This document shows, in pieces, positions 33,575 through 43,510 of a stretch of DNA of 64,000 nt. This DNA comes from Bacteroidota bacterium (GTDB lineage: Bacteria; Bacteroidota; Bacteroidia; Chitinophagales; Chitinophagaceae). Both the position numbers and the translations under genes were made by a program. Under the pieces are notes generated by a model. It was given only the letters and a program-made list of their open reading frames with translations, was not told the DNA's origin and ran no database searches. Each line of letters starts with the position of its first letter. The first letter of the stretch is position 1. The stretch is taken from contig JAPLEH010000009.1 in assembly GCA_026391455.1 (NCBI GenBank), positions 33,064-97,063 of the forward strand. Direction: 5' to 3'.

Positions 33575-35005
33575 ATGGAACTCAACATACTTACTATTTG
33601 TTATCTTATTGGCTCGGTAACATTCATACTCGGGTTGAAAATGTTATCCAATCCCGCTACGGCCCGGAAGGGAAATCTGGTGGCTGCGGCCGGTATGACC
33701 GTTGCTATTTTTGGCACCATCTTTTTATATGAAGAGGGGGGGCAGAAGTTGGGCAATTATGGTTGGATATTCGGCGGTATTGCCATCGGTACCATCATCG
33801 GTTTTTTTGCAGCCAAAAAAGTAAAGATGACCGCGATGCCGGAAATGGTAAGTCTCTTTAATGGTATGGGAGGGGCCTGTGCAGCATTGATTTCAATCGT
33901 AGAGTTCAATCACCTTCTGGGTGCAATGGGTCATTCGTTTGACAATATCAATCCGCTTGAATTTGTAAATCCCGGGGTGTTCATCATCATTCTGCTCGGA
34001 TTGATCATTGGTTCGGTATCCTTTGCGGGTTCCGTTATTGCCTGGGGAAAGCTAAATGGATCTATCAAAGATTTTTCTTTCAAAGGTCAACATATCTTCA
34101 ATATTCTATTACTGTTGGTGATAGTTTCCCTTGCTACTTATCTGATTGGGTGGCCGCCTGCCAGCCCTGCAATCCTTTTCTATATCATCTTTGTACTTTC
34201 TTTGCTTTACGGCATTTTCTTTGTATTCCCCATCGGTGGTGCCGATATGCCGGTGGTGATTTCATTGCTCAATTCCTTTACCGGCGTGGCTGCAGCCTGC
34301 GGTGGATTCCTGTACAATAATAAAGTAATGTTAACCGGTGGGATACTGGTGGGTGCTGCCGGTACGCTGCTCACCATTCTGATGTGTAAAGCCATGAACC
34401 GTTCCCTCGCAAATGTACTGATCGGTTCATTTGGCGGCAGCACCACCAAATCGGGCGAAAAGAAAGAACAGGGCAATTACAAAGAGATCACACTCAGCGA
34501 TACCGCGGTACTGATGAGCTATTCGGCACGAGTATATATTGTACCCGGATATGGGTTGGCAGTGGCCCAGGCACAGCATGCCTGTCATGAACTGGAAAAA
34601 TTATTGGAGAGTAAGGGCGTGGAAGTAAAATATGCCATACACCCCGTAGCCGGCCGTATGCCCGGGCATATGAACGTATTATTGGCAGAAGCCGATGTGC
34701 CATATGATAAGTTACTCGAAATGGAACAGGCCAATGAGGAGTTTCACAATACCGATGTGGTATTGATACTGGGTGCCAATGATGTGGTGAACCCCGCTGC
34801 CAAGACAGATCCCTCATCGCCCATCTATGGCATGCCCATTCTGGATGTAGAACTGGCCAAAAATGTGATCGTGAATAAACGAAGCATGAAGCCCGGTTAT
34901 GCCGGTATCGAAAACGATCTTTTCTTTCAGCCGAAAACGTCGATGCTGTTTGGCGATGCAAAGAAAGTGCTGCAGGATTTGATCGCAGAAATAAAGAATC
35001 TTTGA
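33575..35005 (+). CDS. pntB: NAD(P) transhydrogenase subunit beta
   Basis: The 476-residue protein has eight or nine membrane helices in its first 280 residues (domain II, with MVSLFNGMGGACAALISIVEF containing the conserved His-bearing helix region that follows) and the soluble NADP-binding domain III at the C-terminus: IVPGYGLAVAQAQHA, VAGRMPGHMNVLLAEA, LILGANDVVNP and VNKRSMKPGYAG. It completes the PntAA-PntAB-PntB complex, which supplies NADPH, for example to IlvC and GltB. Confidence 0.95.
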   Translation: MELNILTICYLIGSVTFILGLKMLSNPATARKGNLVAAAGMTVAIFGTIFLYEEGGQKLGNYGWIFGGIAIGTIIGFFAAKKVKMTAMPEMVSLFNGMGGACAALISIVEFNHLLGAMGHSFDNINPLEFVNPGVFIIILLGLIIGSVSFAGSVIAWGKLNGSIKDFSFKGQHIFNILLLLVIVSLATYLIGWPPASPAILFYIIFVLSLLYGIFFVFPIGGADMPVVISLLNSFTGVAAACGGFLYNNKVMLTGGILVGAAGTLLTILMCKAMNRSLANVLIGSFGGSTTKSGEKKEQGNYKEITLSDTAVLMSYSARVYIVPGYGLAVAQAQHACHELEKLLESKGVEVKYAIHPVAGRMPGHMNVLLAEADVPYDKLLEMEQANEEFHNTDVVLILGANDVVNPAAKTDPSSPIYGMPILDVELAKNVIVNKRSMKPGYAGIENDLFFQPKTSMLFGDAKKVLQDLIAEIKNL

Positions 35006-35009
35006 TCGT

Positions 35010-35474
35010 ATGTTCAAAAGTCTTTTGATAGTACTAACTCCTCTTGTATTATTGTCATCCTGTCAACAAAAAACTGCTATTGATTGCAGCAAAGTGCATT
35101 ATGGAGTTTTTCACAGAACAATTTCCCCCGGCAGGGAGCGGGTGAAGATTGAAAGGGATAATTTCAGCCAAAATGAATTCTATCCAGATAGTAGCCTTAA
35201 CCGTATTTACTGGATCAACTGGAAGAATAATTGCGAATGTGAACTCATTGAATTGACAAGAAAAGACACGGCCAGCCCGGTTACACTCTCTTTGCCTTTG
35301 AAAAGACGTCCGGAAGGTGTATCCTATATTCATCGGATCAAGCAGATCGAACAGGACTATTATCTCTTTGATTTTTTTCAGGATGGAAATAAAGAAGTAG
35401 TGAGTGATACCATGTGGATCGATCATTTGATCGGCGGATTCAAAACGCTGGAAGGAACTTACAAAGAGCAATAA
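35010..35474 (+). CDS. Small lipoprotein of unknown function
   Basis: The 154-residue protein begins with a lipoprotein signal peptide (FKSLLIVLTPLVLLSSC, lipobox LSSC, modified Cys18). The remainder is mixed beta with several charged turns and no recognised domain; three Cys remain in the mature part beyond the lipidated one. It starts four bases after pntB stops, so it is probably co-transcribed with pntB, but a link to transhydrogenase is not implied. Confidence 0.7.
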   Translation: MFKSLLIVLTPLVLLSSCQQKTAIDCSKVHYGVFHRTISPGRERVKIERDNFSQNEFYPDSSLNRIYWINWKNNCECELIELTRKDTASPVTLSLPLKRRPEGVSYIHRIKQIEQDYYLFDFFQDGNKEVVSDTMWIDHLIGGFKTLEGTYKEQ

Positions 35475-35561
35475 ATCGCGCCCTTAATTTTTAATGTATT
35501 TTTGAATGCAAGGTTTTTTACCCTGATAAAGAATGGGTATCATCATCTTAAATTGTTTTCT

Positions 35562-37817
35562 ATGAAGCATTTGATTGGTATTATATGTTTTCTTTCTGCA
35601 GCTATAACTGCCAGTTCCCAAAAAATCATGGGCTTTTCCGAAGCCAATGCGGTAAAACAACTGGAATGGGAGAAACAGTTCGATACCAAACTCAGGCCGG
35701 CTGACCAGGATGAATGGATGAAGTTTTTATCATCGCATCCGCATCATGTGGGTAGTCCGCAGGGGAAAGCGAATGCAGAATATATGGCATCCCTCTTTAA
35801 ACAATGGGGATATGAAACAGAGATTGCAGTTTATCAGGTGTTGTTTCCCACACCCAAAACAAGAGCTTTGGAATTACTCGGTGTCAAACCATTTAAAGCC
35901 AAACTGGAAGAAAGCGCGTTGAAAGAGGATAAAACCAGTGGTCAGAAGGCAGAACAACTCCCAACTTATAATGCTTATTCCGCCGATGGCGATGTAACGG
36001 CAGAACTCGTGTTTGTAAACAGAGGCATACCGGCAGATTATGAAGAGCTCGCACGAATGGGAGTGAGTGTAAAAGGGAAAATTGTGATTGCCAAATACGG
36101 TGGTTCATGGAGAGGTATCAAACCCAAAGTGGCCTATGAAAATGGGGCCGTGGGTTGTATCATTTATTCTGACCCTGCGGATGATGGCTATGTGCAGGGC
36201 GATACCTACCCCGAAGGAGCCTACCGTCGTTCCGATGGGGTGCAACGTGGTTCCGTAATGGATATGCCCATTTATCCCGGTGATCCGCTCACACCGGGTG
36301 TTGGTGCAACGGAGAATGCTAAACGCATTGACCGCAAAGATGCGATTACGATCATGAAGATACCCGTGTTGCCTATTTCTTATGCAGATGCTCTTCCCCT
36401 CTTGCAATCGTTAGGTGGACAGGTAGTACCTGCTGCCTGGAGAGGCGGATTGCCCATTACCTATCATACCGGACCCAGTAAGGAGAAAGTGCATCTCAAA
36501 CTGGAATTCAACTGGGATATCAAACCCCTGTACAATGTGATCGCCAAATTGCGCGGGAGCGAGTTGCCCGATGAATGGGTATTGCGTGGCAATCATCATG
36601 ATGGATGGGTGAATGGTGCCGCTGATCCGCTGAGTGGAATGGTGGCCGAAATGGCCGAAGCAAAAGCCGTTGGTGAACTGGTAAAGAACGGAATGAAAAT
36701 AAAACGTACACTAGTGTATTGTGCCTGGGATGGCGAAGAGCCTGCATTGTTGGGTTCTACTGAATGGGCTGAAGATCACCAGGAAGAATTGCGGCAAAAA
36801 GCGGTAGCCTATATCAATACCGATGGCAATAGCCGCGGATTCATTGGTGCCGGCGGATCGCATACGCTGGAGCCATTCTTCAATGAGATCGCCGATGTGG
36901 TGACCGATCCGCAAACCGGTGTGAGCATCAAAGAACGGAAGTACGCGCAGGCAATGGTCAATGCGGATAAAGCAGGAAGGACAAAACTGGCCGGCAATAA
37001 AAATATCAAACTGGAGGCACTGGGAGCCGGTTCGGACTGGGGGGGCTTTCTTCAATACCTCGGTATCGCTTCGATGAATTTTGGTTTTGGCGGAGAAGGC
37101 AGTGGGGGTGAATACCATTCTATTTATGATTCCTATGATATGTTTACCCGCTACAAGGATCCCGGTTTTCAATACGGGGTTACCTTGTCCAAAACAGCAG
37201 GCCGCACCACGTTACGACTGGCCAATGCCGAAATCCTGCCGGTTGATTTTACCAGTTTTCAGAAAACGGTGATGGAGTATACCTCCGAACTGAAAACCCT
37301 GCTCGAAAATATGCGCGCAGAAACCGATGCAGAGAATAAAATGATCAACGATAAATTGTTTGATCTGGCAAAAGACCCTAAAAAAGTGTATGCATCACCG
37401 TTAGTAAAGGAGCAGGTGCCTTTTCTGAATTTCAGCAGCCTCGAAAATATGCTGGTGCAGTTGAAGGCAAGTGCGGAGGAGTACCAGCGTATGTACAGTA
37501 AGGGCACACAACTGAGTCCGGACAAACAAAAAGAACTGAACGAAATATTGTTCAGGGCAGAACGCAGCCTCTTGCAGGAAAAAGGATTGCCCCGCCGGAG
37601 CTGGTACAAGCACCAGGTTTATGCACCCGGATTCTATACAGGCTATGGTGTAAAAACATTGCCCGGTATCCGTGAAGCCATTGAGCAGCGGGCCTGGACC
37701 GAAGCGCAGGAGAATATTGAAGTGGTGGCCAAAACCTTCCAGGAATATACGCAACAGATCAAACGGGTATTGGAACTTCTGAAAACAGTAGCTGATCCGG
37801 AGAAAAAAAGTTTTTAA
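35562..37817 (+). CDS. M28 family metallopeptidase, glutamate carboxypeptidase II-like
   Basis: Starting at ATG 35562, which begins a signal peptide (KHLIGIICFLSAAITASSQ), the protein has about 751 residues. A protease-associated domain (VTAELVFVNRGIPADYEEL to the ISYADALPLL segment) precedes the M28 zinc domain: GNHHDGW (about 343-348), AWDGEEPALLG with the catalytic Glu pair (about 388-398), YINTD and YHSIYDSY. The C-terminal helical dimerisation domain (TFR-dimer type) follows. The order is that of glutamate carboxypeptidase II/NAALADase. It should remove amino acids from small peptides in the periplasm or outside the cell. An earlier TTG-start frame at 35502 adds residues before the signal peptide and is less likely. 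Confidence 0.9.
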   Translation: MKHLIGIICFLSAAITASSQKIMGFSEANAVKQLEWEKQFDTKLRPADQDEWMKFLSSHPHHVGSPQGKANAEYMASLFKQWGYETEIAVYQVLFPTPKTRALELLGVKPFKAKLEESALKEDKTSGQKAEQLPTYNAYSADGDVTAELVFVNRGIPADYEELARMGVSVKGKIVIAKYGGSWRGIKPKVAYENGAVGCIIYSDPADDGYVQGDTYPEGAYRRSDGVQRGSVMDMPIYPGDPLTPGVGATENAKRIDRKDAITIMKIPVLPISYADALPLLQSLGGQVVPAAWRGGLPITYHTGPSKEKVHLKLEFNWDIKPLYNVIAKLRGSELPDEWVLRGNHHDGWVNGAADPLSGMVAEMAEAKAVGELVKNGMKIKRTLVYCAWDGEEPALLGSTEWAEDHQEELRQKAVAYINTDGNSRGFIGAGGSHTLEPFFNEIADVVTDPQTGVSIKERKYAQAMVNADKAGRTKLAGNKNIKLEALGAGSDWGGFLQYLGIASMNFGFGGEGSGGEYHSIYDSYDMFTRYKDPGFQYGVTLSKTAGRTTLRLANAEILPVDFTSFQKTVMEYTSELKTLLENMRAETDAENKMINDKLFDLAKDPKKVYASPLVKEQVPFLNFSSLENMLVQLKASAEEYQRMYSKGTQLSPDKQKELNEILFRAERSLLQEKGLPRRSWYKHQVYAPGFYTGYGVKTLPGIREAIEQRAWTEAQENIEVVAKTFQEYTQQIKRVLELLKTVADPEKKSF

Positions 37818-37852
37818 GCAAAGCCGGGTGCTCGTATTCCATTTAACTATTC

Positions 37853-39232
37853 ATGGCTGAAAAAAATACATTACCGCTTGCGCTCATCGAATCTCTTCAT
37901 GGGCTTCCCGGCTTCGATGAAGCGGCATTCAGGGTGGTGCATGTATCCGGGGATCAGATTACATCTATGCGTATCAACCCGGCCAAGCCCGCCCGTATAC
38001 CCGATGAAGCAACGGGTATACCGTGGACGGATCATGGGCATTACCTCCATACACGTCCCTCCTTTACGTTCGATCCCTTATTTCATGCCGGATGTTATTA
38101 TGTGCAGGAAGCGAGCAGTATGTTTTTAGAACAGGCATTTCGCGCTGCGGTCGATCTAACGAAACCATTGAAGGTGCTTGACCTTTGTGCGGCACCCGGT
38201 GGGAAATCCACGCATATACAATCCCTGCTATCATCAGATAGCTTACTGGTAAGCAATGAAGTGATCCGTTCAAGGGCAGCGGTACTGAAAGATAATATCA
38301 TCAAGTGGGGCTGCAGTAATGTGGTGGTCACCAACAATGATCCCGAACATTTTTCCCGTTTGGAAAATTACTTTGATGTAATTGTGGTGGATGCGCCCTG
38401 CAGCGGGAGCGGACTATTTCGCCGGGACAATAGTGCCATTGAAGAATGGAGTGTGAATAATGTACAACTCTGTGCCCAACGGCAGCAACGTATCCTTATG
38501 GATGTATGGCCGGCATTGAAAGAAAATGGTGTACTGATCTATTCCACCTGTTCCTATTCAAAAGAAGAGGATGAGGATATATTGGATTGGATATCCGGAT
38601 CATTACCCTCCGCAGTTCCAGTGAGCATAGCAGATGCGGCCACCATTTCCCAATGGAAAATCATTGAGACTGCCTCTGCTTCAGGTCATACCGGTTACCG
38701 TTTCTGGCCCGATAAAATAAAGGGAGAAGGATTTTTTCTCGCGTGTATACGGAAAGAAGAAGGCGATGAGTGGGTGGATCGCAAAAGTAAACAACGCCCC
38801 GAGCTGATCACCAAAAAGGAATGGCCGCTGATTGCATCCTGGGTGAATATGGAAGGGCTTACCTGTATCAAACAGCAACAAACCGTCTATGCGTGGCCCG
38901 AAAAACTGGCTGCGGATATGAGCTGGTTACGCGAAAATCTCCGGATGGTTTATTCCGGTACATTGCTGGGTGAATTGATGCGGGATAAACTGGTACCCAA
39001 TCATGCGCTGGCGATGAGCCCCCTGCTGGCGAGCGGGGTTTCGGCATCTGCACTCAATTATGAACAATCCATTGCTTACCTCCAGCGGAAAGAGCTGTCC
39101 TTGCCCGGGTCTTCAAAGGGTTGGCAAACGGTGCAATATGAAGGATTTCCCCTCGGATGGGTAAATGTGCTGCCCAACAGGGTGAATAATTATTACCCGA
39201 AAGAGCTGCGTATTTTAAAGGAGAAGGAGTAG
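37853..39232 (+). CDS. rRNA/tRNA cytosine-C5 methyltransferase, RsmF/NSUN-like
   Basis: The 459-residue protein has the RNA m5C methyltransferase motifs: SAM site LDLCAAPGGKSTHI (about 103-116), DAPCSGSGLFRRD with one active Cys (motif IV) and STCSYSKEEDEDI with the catalytic Cys (motif VI). The C-terminal third resembles the RNA-binding extension of RsmF-type proteins. It is cytosolic. Whether it modifies 16S rRNA or another RNA cannot be told. Confidence 0.9.
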   Translation: MAEKNTLPLALIESLHGLPGFDEAAFRVVHVSGDQITSMRINPAKPARIPDEATGIPWTDHGHYLHTRPSFTFDPLFHAGCYYVQEASSMFLEQAFRAAVDLTKPLKVLDLCAAPGGKSTHIQSLLSSDSLLVSNEVIRSRAAVLKDNIIKWGCSNVVVTNNDPEHFSRLENYFDVIVVDAPCSGSGLFRRDNSAIEEWSVNNVQLCAQRQQRILMDVWPALKENGVLIYSTCSYSKEEDEDILDWISGSLPSAVPVSIADAATISQWKIIETASASGHTGYRFWPDKIKGEGFFLACIRKEEGDEWVDRKSKQRPELITKKEWPLIASWVNMEGLTCIKQQQTVYAWPEKLAADMSWLRENLRMVYSGTLLGELMRDKLVPNHALAMSPLLASGVSASALNYEQSIAYLQRKELSLPGSSKGWQTVQYEGFPLGWVNVLPNRVNNYYPKELRILKEKE

Positions 39233-39280
39233 CCCGGAACGGCAAAAAATCCGCATCTTTGGAGCTCAAACCTTGCCGGC

Positions 39281-40300
39281 ATGAAGAAGTATTTTTTAAC
39301 CATTTTCTCCCTGTTTTTTTTCCTCATCACCGCAGTAGCCCAAAAGAATGAACTGCTGGTGAAAAGCGGGGACAAAGGTTTGTACCTTGACCATAAAGTA
39401 GCGCCAAAAGAGAGTTTTTATTCGGTAGGCCGGCTTTATAATGTAAGCCCGAAGTACATTGCTGCCTACAATAAGCTGGATTTGAATAAAGGGCTGCAGA
39501 TCGATCAGAAATTGCGCATACCCCTCACCGATACCAATTTTACCCAACAGGGAAACAGTGGAACACCTGTTTATTTTAAAGCAGGGGAGAAAACAAACCT
39601 GAATCGTATAAGCAGGGCGCATAATAATGTGCTGCTGGCCAATCTCCGCACCTGGAATAAGATCAGTTCCGACGAAGTGGCCGAAGGTGCGAAGATCGCA
39701 ATCGGTTTTTTGAAGAGTAAGGAGATGCCTTCTGTTACTCTCAAATTCAATAACGGTACACCACCAGCACTGGAGAAACCGGAGACCAAACCGGTAGTAA
39801 CAGAACCGGTCGTTGAGCCAAAAGTGGAACCCAAAACCGAACCAAAGATTGAACCACCCGTTGAGCCTAAAGTGGAACCCAAGACCGAGCCCAAAACAGA
39901 ACCAAAAACGGAGCCCAAGCCTCCGGTTGTAAACACCCCACCTGTCGAGATCAAAGAAGTAAAACCATCCAATGGTGACCAGGGATATTTCAAATCACAT
40001 TTTGAACAGCAGATAAAAACAACCCCGCTCTCCAAAGACCTGACAGTTACGGGTGGCATTTTTAAAACCACCAGTGGATGGCAGGATGGAAAATATTATT
40101 TACTGATCGATGGTGTACAGCCCGGGTTCATTGTACGGGTGATCAATCCCACCAATAATAAAGTAATTTATGCAAAAGTGCTCGGCCCAATGAGTGGCAT
40201 TCGCCAGAATGAAGGACTCAATATCCGTATCAGCAATGCAGCCGCAGCGTTACTTGAAATAGGAGAGCAGGATAAGTTTATTGTAAGGGTCAATTATTAA
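39281..40300 (+). CDS. LysM protein with a Pro/Lys/Thr/Glu linker and a double-psi barrel-like C-terminus
   Basis: The 339-residue protein has a signal peptide (KKYFLTIFSLFFFLITAVAQ), a LysM-like domain (about 32-76: FYSVGRLYNVSPKYIAAYN), a second weaker LysM-like stretch (about 98-146) and a low-complexity linker of PKTEPK/VEPK repeats (about 167-215). The last 60 or so residues, GFIVRVINPTNNKVIYAKV onward, resemble the double-psi beta-barrel of RlpA-like proteins. It probably binds peptidoglycan in the periplasm. It is convergent with fmt. Confidence 0.78.
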   Translation: MKKYFLTIFSLFFFLITAVAQKNELLVKSGDKGLYLDHKVAPKESFYSVGRLYNVSPKYIAAYNKLDLNKGLQIDQKLRIPLTDTNFTQQGNSGTPVYFKAGEKTNLNRISRAHNNVLLANLRTWNKISSDEVAEGAKIAIGFLKSKEMPSVTLKFNNGTPPALEKPETKPVVTEPVVEPKVEPKTEPKIEPPVEPKVEPKTEPKTEPKTEPKPPVVNTPPVEIKEVKPSNGDQGYFKSHFEQQIKTTPLSKDLTVTGGIFKTTSGWQDGKYYLLIDGVQPGFIVRVINPTNNKVIYAKVLGPMSGIRQNEGLNIRISNAAAALLEIGEQDKFIVRVNY

Positions 40301-40510
40301 TTAGCTAATATGCTAATGTGCTAATTTGCTAATTGAATACAGAACGGCCTAATTCGATAATGTGATAATCTGCTAATTTGATAATTAGCTAATCTGCTAA
40401 TCTGCTAATGGAATACATAACAGCCGAATGCTAACTGTCAATTGCAAACTAATAACTGGTAACTAATAACTGCCAACTGCAAACCACCAACTGAAGACTG
40501 CCACCTGCAA
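40301..40510 (-). repeat. Composite repeat, copy 2 (opposite orientation)
   Basis: Read on the minus strand the order is: a 7-bp-period block (GGCAGTT/TAGTTNN type), a junction with CTGTTATGTATTCCATTAG, an 8-bp-period block of ATTAGCAN units, a second junction CGTTCTGTATTCAATTAG, and another 8-bp block. Copy 3 near 63.7 kb has the same two-junction order. It fills the whole gap between the LysM gene and fmt. Confidence 0.8.
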
Positions 40511-40514
40511 ACTA

Positions 40515-41501
40515 TCAACTAAACCTATACCCCCGGAGAAAATCCTCCACTTTCATTCTTTTCTTCCCTTCCATTTGCAGATCCATTATGTGCAGATAGC
40601 CGTTCGAACAGGCGATTTTTAAATAAGTTTTACCATCAGTATCATATTCACCCTCGGCATGAGAGGGGAAAACGATCTCTTTCTTTGCTGAATAAATTTT
40701 TAGCATTTTTTCATTCATCATGGTAAATGCAGCCGGATAGGGGCTTAACCCGCGTATGAGGTTATATACTTCTTCCACCGGCTTGCTCCAGTTGATCCGG
40801 CAGGTGTCTGTATGGATTTTGGGGGCATGTTGGAGTTGCTGATGTTGAATGTTGGATGTTGAATGTTGCAAGGTTTGCGCATGATCTTCAGGGGCAGATG
40901 AAAAGGCCTGTGGTGTTTCTGCAATGGTCCCTTCCGCTAATCCTATTACGGTCTTCACCAGTAGTTTGGCCCCGATTTCTTTCATGGTATCATGCACGAT
41001 ACCGGCTGTATCATCTTCTCCGATGGGGAAGCGCTGTTGCAATAAAATATCTCCGGTATCTATTTCATGTTTTAGTTTGAAAGTGGTAACGCCTGTTTCT
41101 TTTTCCCCATTGATCACAGCCCAATTAATGGGAGCCGCACCCCGGTATTGGGGCAATAAACTTCCATGCAGGTTAATAGTACCCATGGGGGGCATACTCC
41201 ATACCACTTCCGGCAGCATGCGAAATGCGACCACGATCTGGAGGTCCGCTTTGATTGCACGCAGTTCATCCAGGAAAGCGTTGTCCTTTAATTTTTCAGG
41301 CTGCAATACAGGGAGATTTTGTTCCACTGCATATTTTTTCACCGCACTTTGTTGCAATTGCATGCCCCTGCCACCGGGTTTATCCGGAGCCGTAATAACG
41401 CCGGCTATATTACAGCCAGCCTGTACCAGTGCATCCAGCGAGGCAACGGCAAACTCCGGAGTTCCCATAAAAATGATTCGCAACGAACGGTAATCCATCA
41501 T
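40515..41501 (-). CDS. fmt: Methionyl-tRNA formyltransferase
   Basis: The 328-residue protein has IIFMGTPEFAV at the start, PGGRG, the catalytic Asn110 and His112 in TINLHGSLLP and Asp148 in EIDTGDILL, and the C-terminal OB-fold with INWSKP and LIRGLSPYPAAF. It formylates Met-tRNAfMet for initiation. Between the two domains, residues about 213-225 (HSTSNIQHQQLQH) are encoded by a 7-bp-period repeat and have no counterpart in typical Fmt. The linker position suggests the insertion is tolerated. Confidence 0.95.
   Translation of the reverse strand: MMDYRSLRIIFMGTPEFAVASLDALVQAGCNIAGVITAPDKPGGRGMQLQQSAVKKYAVEQNLPVLQPEKLKDNAFLDELRAIKADLQIVVAFRMLPEVVWSMPPMGTINLHGSLLPQYRGAAPINWAVINGEKETGVTTFKLKHEIDTGDILLQQRFPIGEDDTAGIVHDTMKEIGAKLLVKTVIGLAEGTIAETPQAFSSAPEDHAQTLQHSTSNIQHQQLQHAPKIHTDTCRINWSKPVEEVYNLIRGLSPYPAAFTMMNEKMLKIYSAKKEIVFPSHAEGEYDTDGKTYLKIACSNGYLHIMDLQMEGKKRMKVEDFLRGYRFS
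40827..40869 (-). repeat. 7-bp tandem repeat inside the fmt coding sequence
   Basis: On the plus strand this is a run of ATGTTGA/ATGTTGG/ATGTTGC units, with one irregular AGTTGCTG. It encodes the Ser/Gln/His-rich linker of Fmt in frame. About six units span 42-43 bases, and frame is kept only in steps of three units (21 bases). Confidence 0.8.
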
Positions 41502-41655
41502 GCCGCGAAGGTAATTAATTACAGGGAGTGATCAGGTCGAAATGCTTGCCATCCACTGCACTTCACCCGGATTTTTGAATGACTATGGTTGATGGACCGG
41601 GGGCTATTCCTATGTTTCTTTTACGGGGTTCGGTTCTGCAAACAATCGGCTACCC

Positions 41656-43509
41656 TCAATAAATGGCTTCAATATCTTTCAGCAGGAACACATCATTTTT
41701 ATTATCGCTCATATTCCCCTTATACCGGCTGAAGGTGTACAGATTATAAGTAGCCGTTGGTAAAAAGACACCGGGAAGGTCGGCGATGGTTTTGCCATTG
41801 TCAGTCACCACCAGCCCGTTGCCGTTGCGTTGTATCTTCAACTGGTGTGTGTTTTTTTCTTTATAAAAATCCGGCAATGTAATGCGTTTACTGAATTTTA
41901 CATTTTCCCGGTTGTCGTAAGAATACACCGTAAGGGTACCGCCCCCGTTCCAGTAGGGATCAAACCAGAGTACAACCCGGTTGAAATTTCCTACATAGCT
42001 GTCATATAAGCTCCAGTACATGGCTTGATTATCATCCAGTTTATACCGTTCACTTACTTTGTCGTATTCGATTTCTCCCAGCGTTACGGTGAATGATCCG
42101 CTGTTATACGCAATGTCCGAATTCCATTGCAGGTCAAACCCGAGCGAGAAATTATTTTTTATTTCTTTATTATATTGCCGGGGATACCAATATCCGTCTT
42201 TAGTCATGGCCATCCACTTGTTGCTGCCATTTGACTGTACCCCGATGTTTTTCATACCAAACCAACCCGTGGGAAATGCACCATCGGTGGTCTGATCAAA
42301 ACTGATACGCACAGGACCGGTTACAGCCTGTGCTGCATTGGTGGTCTCTTTGTTTGCCGTAAGCGCTGCATCCATACTGTTAATGCCATTTGGTTTTTTA
42401 GCTGACTCTCCTGTCATTTTTGCCAGCACGTCCAGGTTGAACTGACTGAAAAAGATATCCATGAAATTTTTCTTTGGCAATACATCATCCTGCCGGATTA
42501 CATAGAAGGCAATACACTGTGCTTCGTCGCGGGGCTTTGTTTTGTCAAAATAGTCCAGGTTATCCACCCATACATTATATCCGTTTCCCGGAGTGGCTTC
42601 CAAATCATCCGGACTGAATTCATATGCGTTCACTTTAGTTACATAGGCAGTATCATTCAGCGCGGGATGATTCGATGCAGCCTTGTACCAGATGACGAGT
42701 TTTTCTCGGTCACGTTTAAGATTGTTCAGGAGATTGCGGCCCGACTCTAATTGCTGCCACCGGTAATCTTTCTTTTCCTTTTCGGCAGGGGTGAGGCTGT
42801 TGTATGTTTTTTCATAGTCCGCCACTAATTTTTCCCGCTTAGGAATTTCGTCGGCGAATTGTTTTTCAAAGTAAAGTTTGTATGTGAGGAATAGTTCTTT
42901 GTTGGTGAGTTTTCGCCAGGGCAGCCCTTTCCTTCCTGAAAAGAAATAACAATGTCGGCGTTGTATATCGGGCTTGTACTGGCTGTATATGATTTTATTA
43001 CCGGCTGCATCTGTTTGTACCTCAATATTAGTGATCCGGATATCGGATTCATAGGCATGGTACTTTATACTGGTGCCATCGCAGGGCAAAGGAAATTTTA
43101 CGCCATCGAGTGTATTGATTGCTACATACATCCAGCAACCGGTGGCCCCTTCTGGTTGTAATATATTATATCCCTTCAAACATTCATAGCCTTTTACCAT
43201 CAGATAGCACTCATAGGCGGCGGGGCTGGGACTGTGCCAAAAAGCTTTACCTTTCGGAAACGCGATACTATTGGTGGCATATATGCCATCGGGAGCCACG
43301 GGCAGGATACGTTGCAGCTCTTTTCTTATTGGTTCACCTACTTTCCATTGAGTAGCGGGTATCTGGTCCTGGAAGGAGGGGGCAGTGGCCTGCCATATCC
43401 ATTTGCCAGGAACTTTATTTATATCCAGTGTATTGCAGTCTACTTTCTGTGCCGGAAGTTGTATACACAGAAACATTCCTGCTGCAACGAAGCCAAATCG
43501 TAATCGCAT
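41656..43509 (-). CDS. Exported protein with a lectin-like C-terminal domain, function unknown
   Basis: The 617-residue protein has a signal peptide (FGFVAAGMFLCIQLPAQ). The middle (about 240-285) is strongly charged and helical. The C-terminal 200 residues, from VRISFDQTTDGAFPTGWFG on, with TLPDFYKEKNTHQLKIQRNG and VVTDNGKTIADLPGVF, look like a concanavalin/LamG-type jelly roll. It follows a related exported-protein gene by a single base, so it is the last gene of a three-gene operon that starts at 46397. I do not recognise a specific function. Confidence 0.72.
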   Translation of the reverse strand: MRLRFGFVAAGMFLCIQLPAQKVDCNTLDINKVPGKWIWQATAPSFQDQIPATQWKVGEPIRKELQRILPVAPDGIYATNSIAFPKGKAFWHSPSPAAYECYLMVKGYECLKGYNILQPEGATGCWMYVAINTLDGVKFPLPCDGTSIKYHAYESDIRITNIEVQTDAAGNKIIYSQYKPDIQRRHCYFFSGRKGLPWRKLTNKELFLTYKLYFEKQFADEIPKREKLVADYEKTYNSLTPAEKEKKDYRWQQLESGRNLLNNLKRDREKLVIWYKAASNHPALNDTAYVTKVNAYEFSPDDLEATPGNGYNVWVDNLDYFDKTKPRDEAQCIAFYVIRQDDVLPKKNFMDIFFSQFNLDVLAKMTGESAKKPNGINSMDAALTANKETTNAAQAVTGPVRISFDQTTDGAFPTGWFGMKNIGVQSNGSNKWMAMTKDGYWYPRQYNKEIKNNFSLGFDLQWNSDIAYNSGSFTVTLGEIEYDKVSERYKLDDNQAMYWSLYDSYVGNFNRVVLWFDPYWNGGGTLTVYSYDNRENVKFSKRITLPDFYKEKNTHQLKIQRNGNGLVVTDNGKTIADLPGVFLPTATYNLYTFSRYKGNMSDNKNDVFLLKDIEAIY

Positions 43510-43510
43510 A

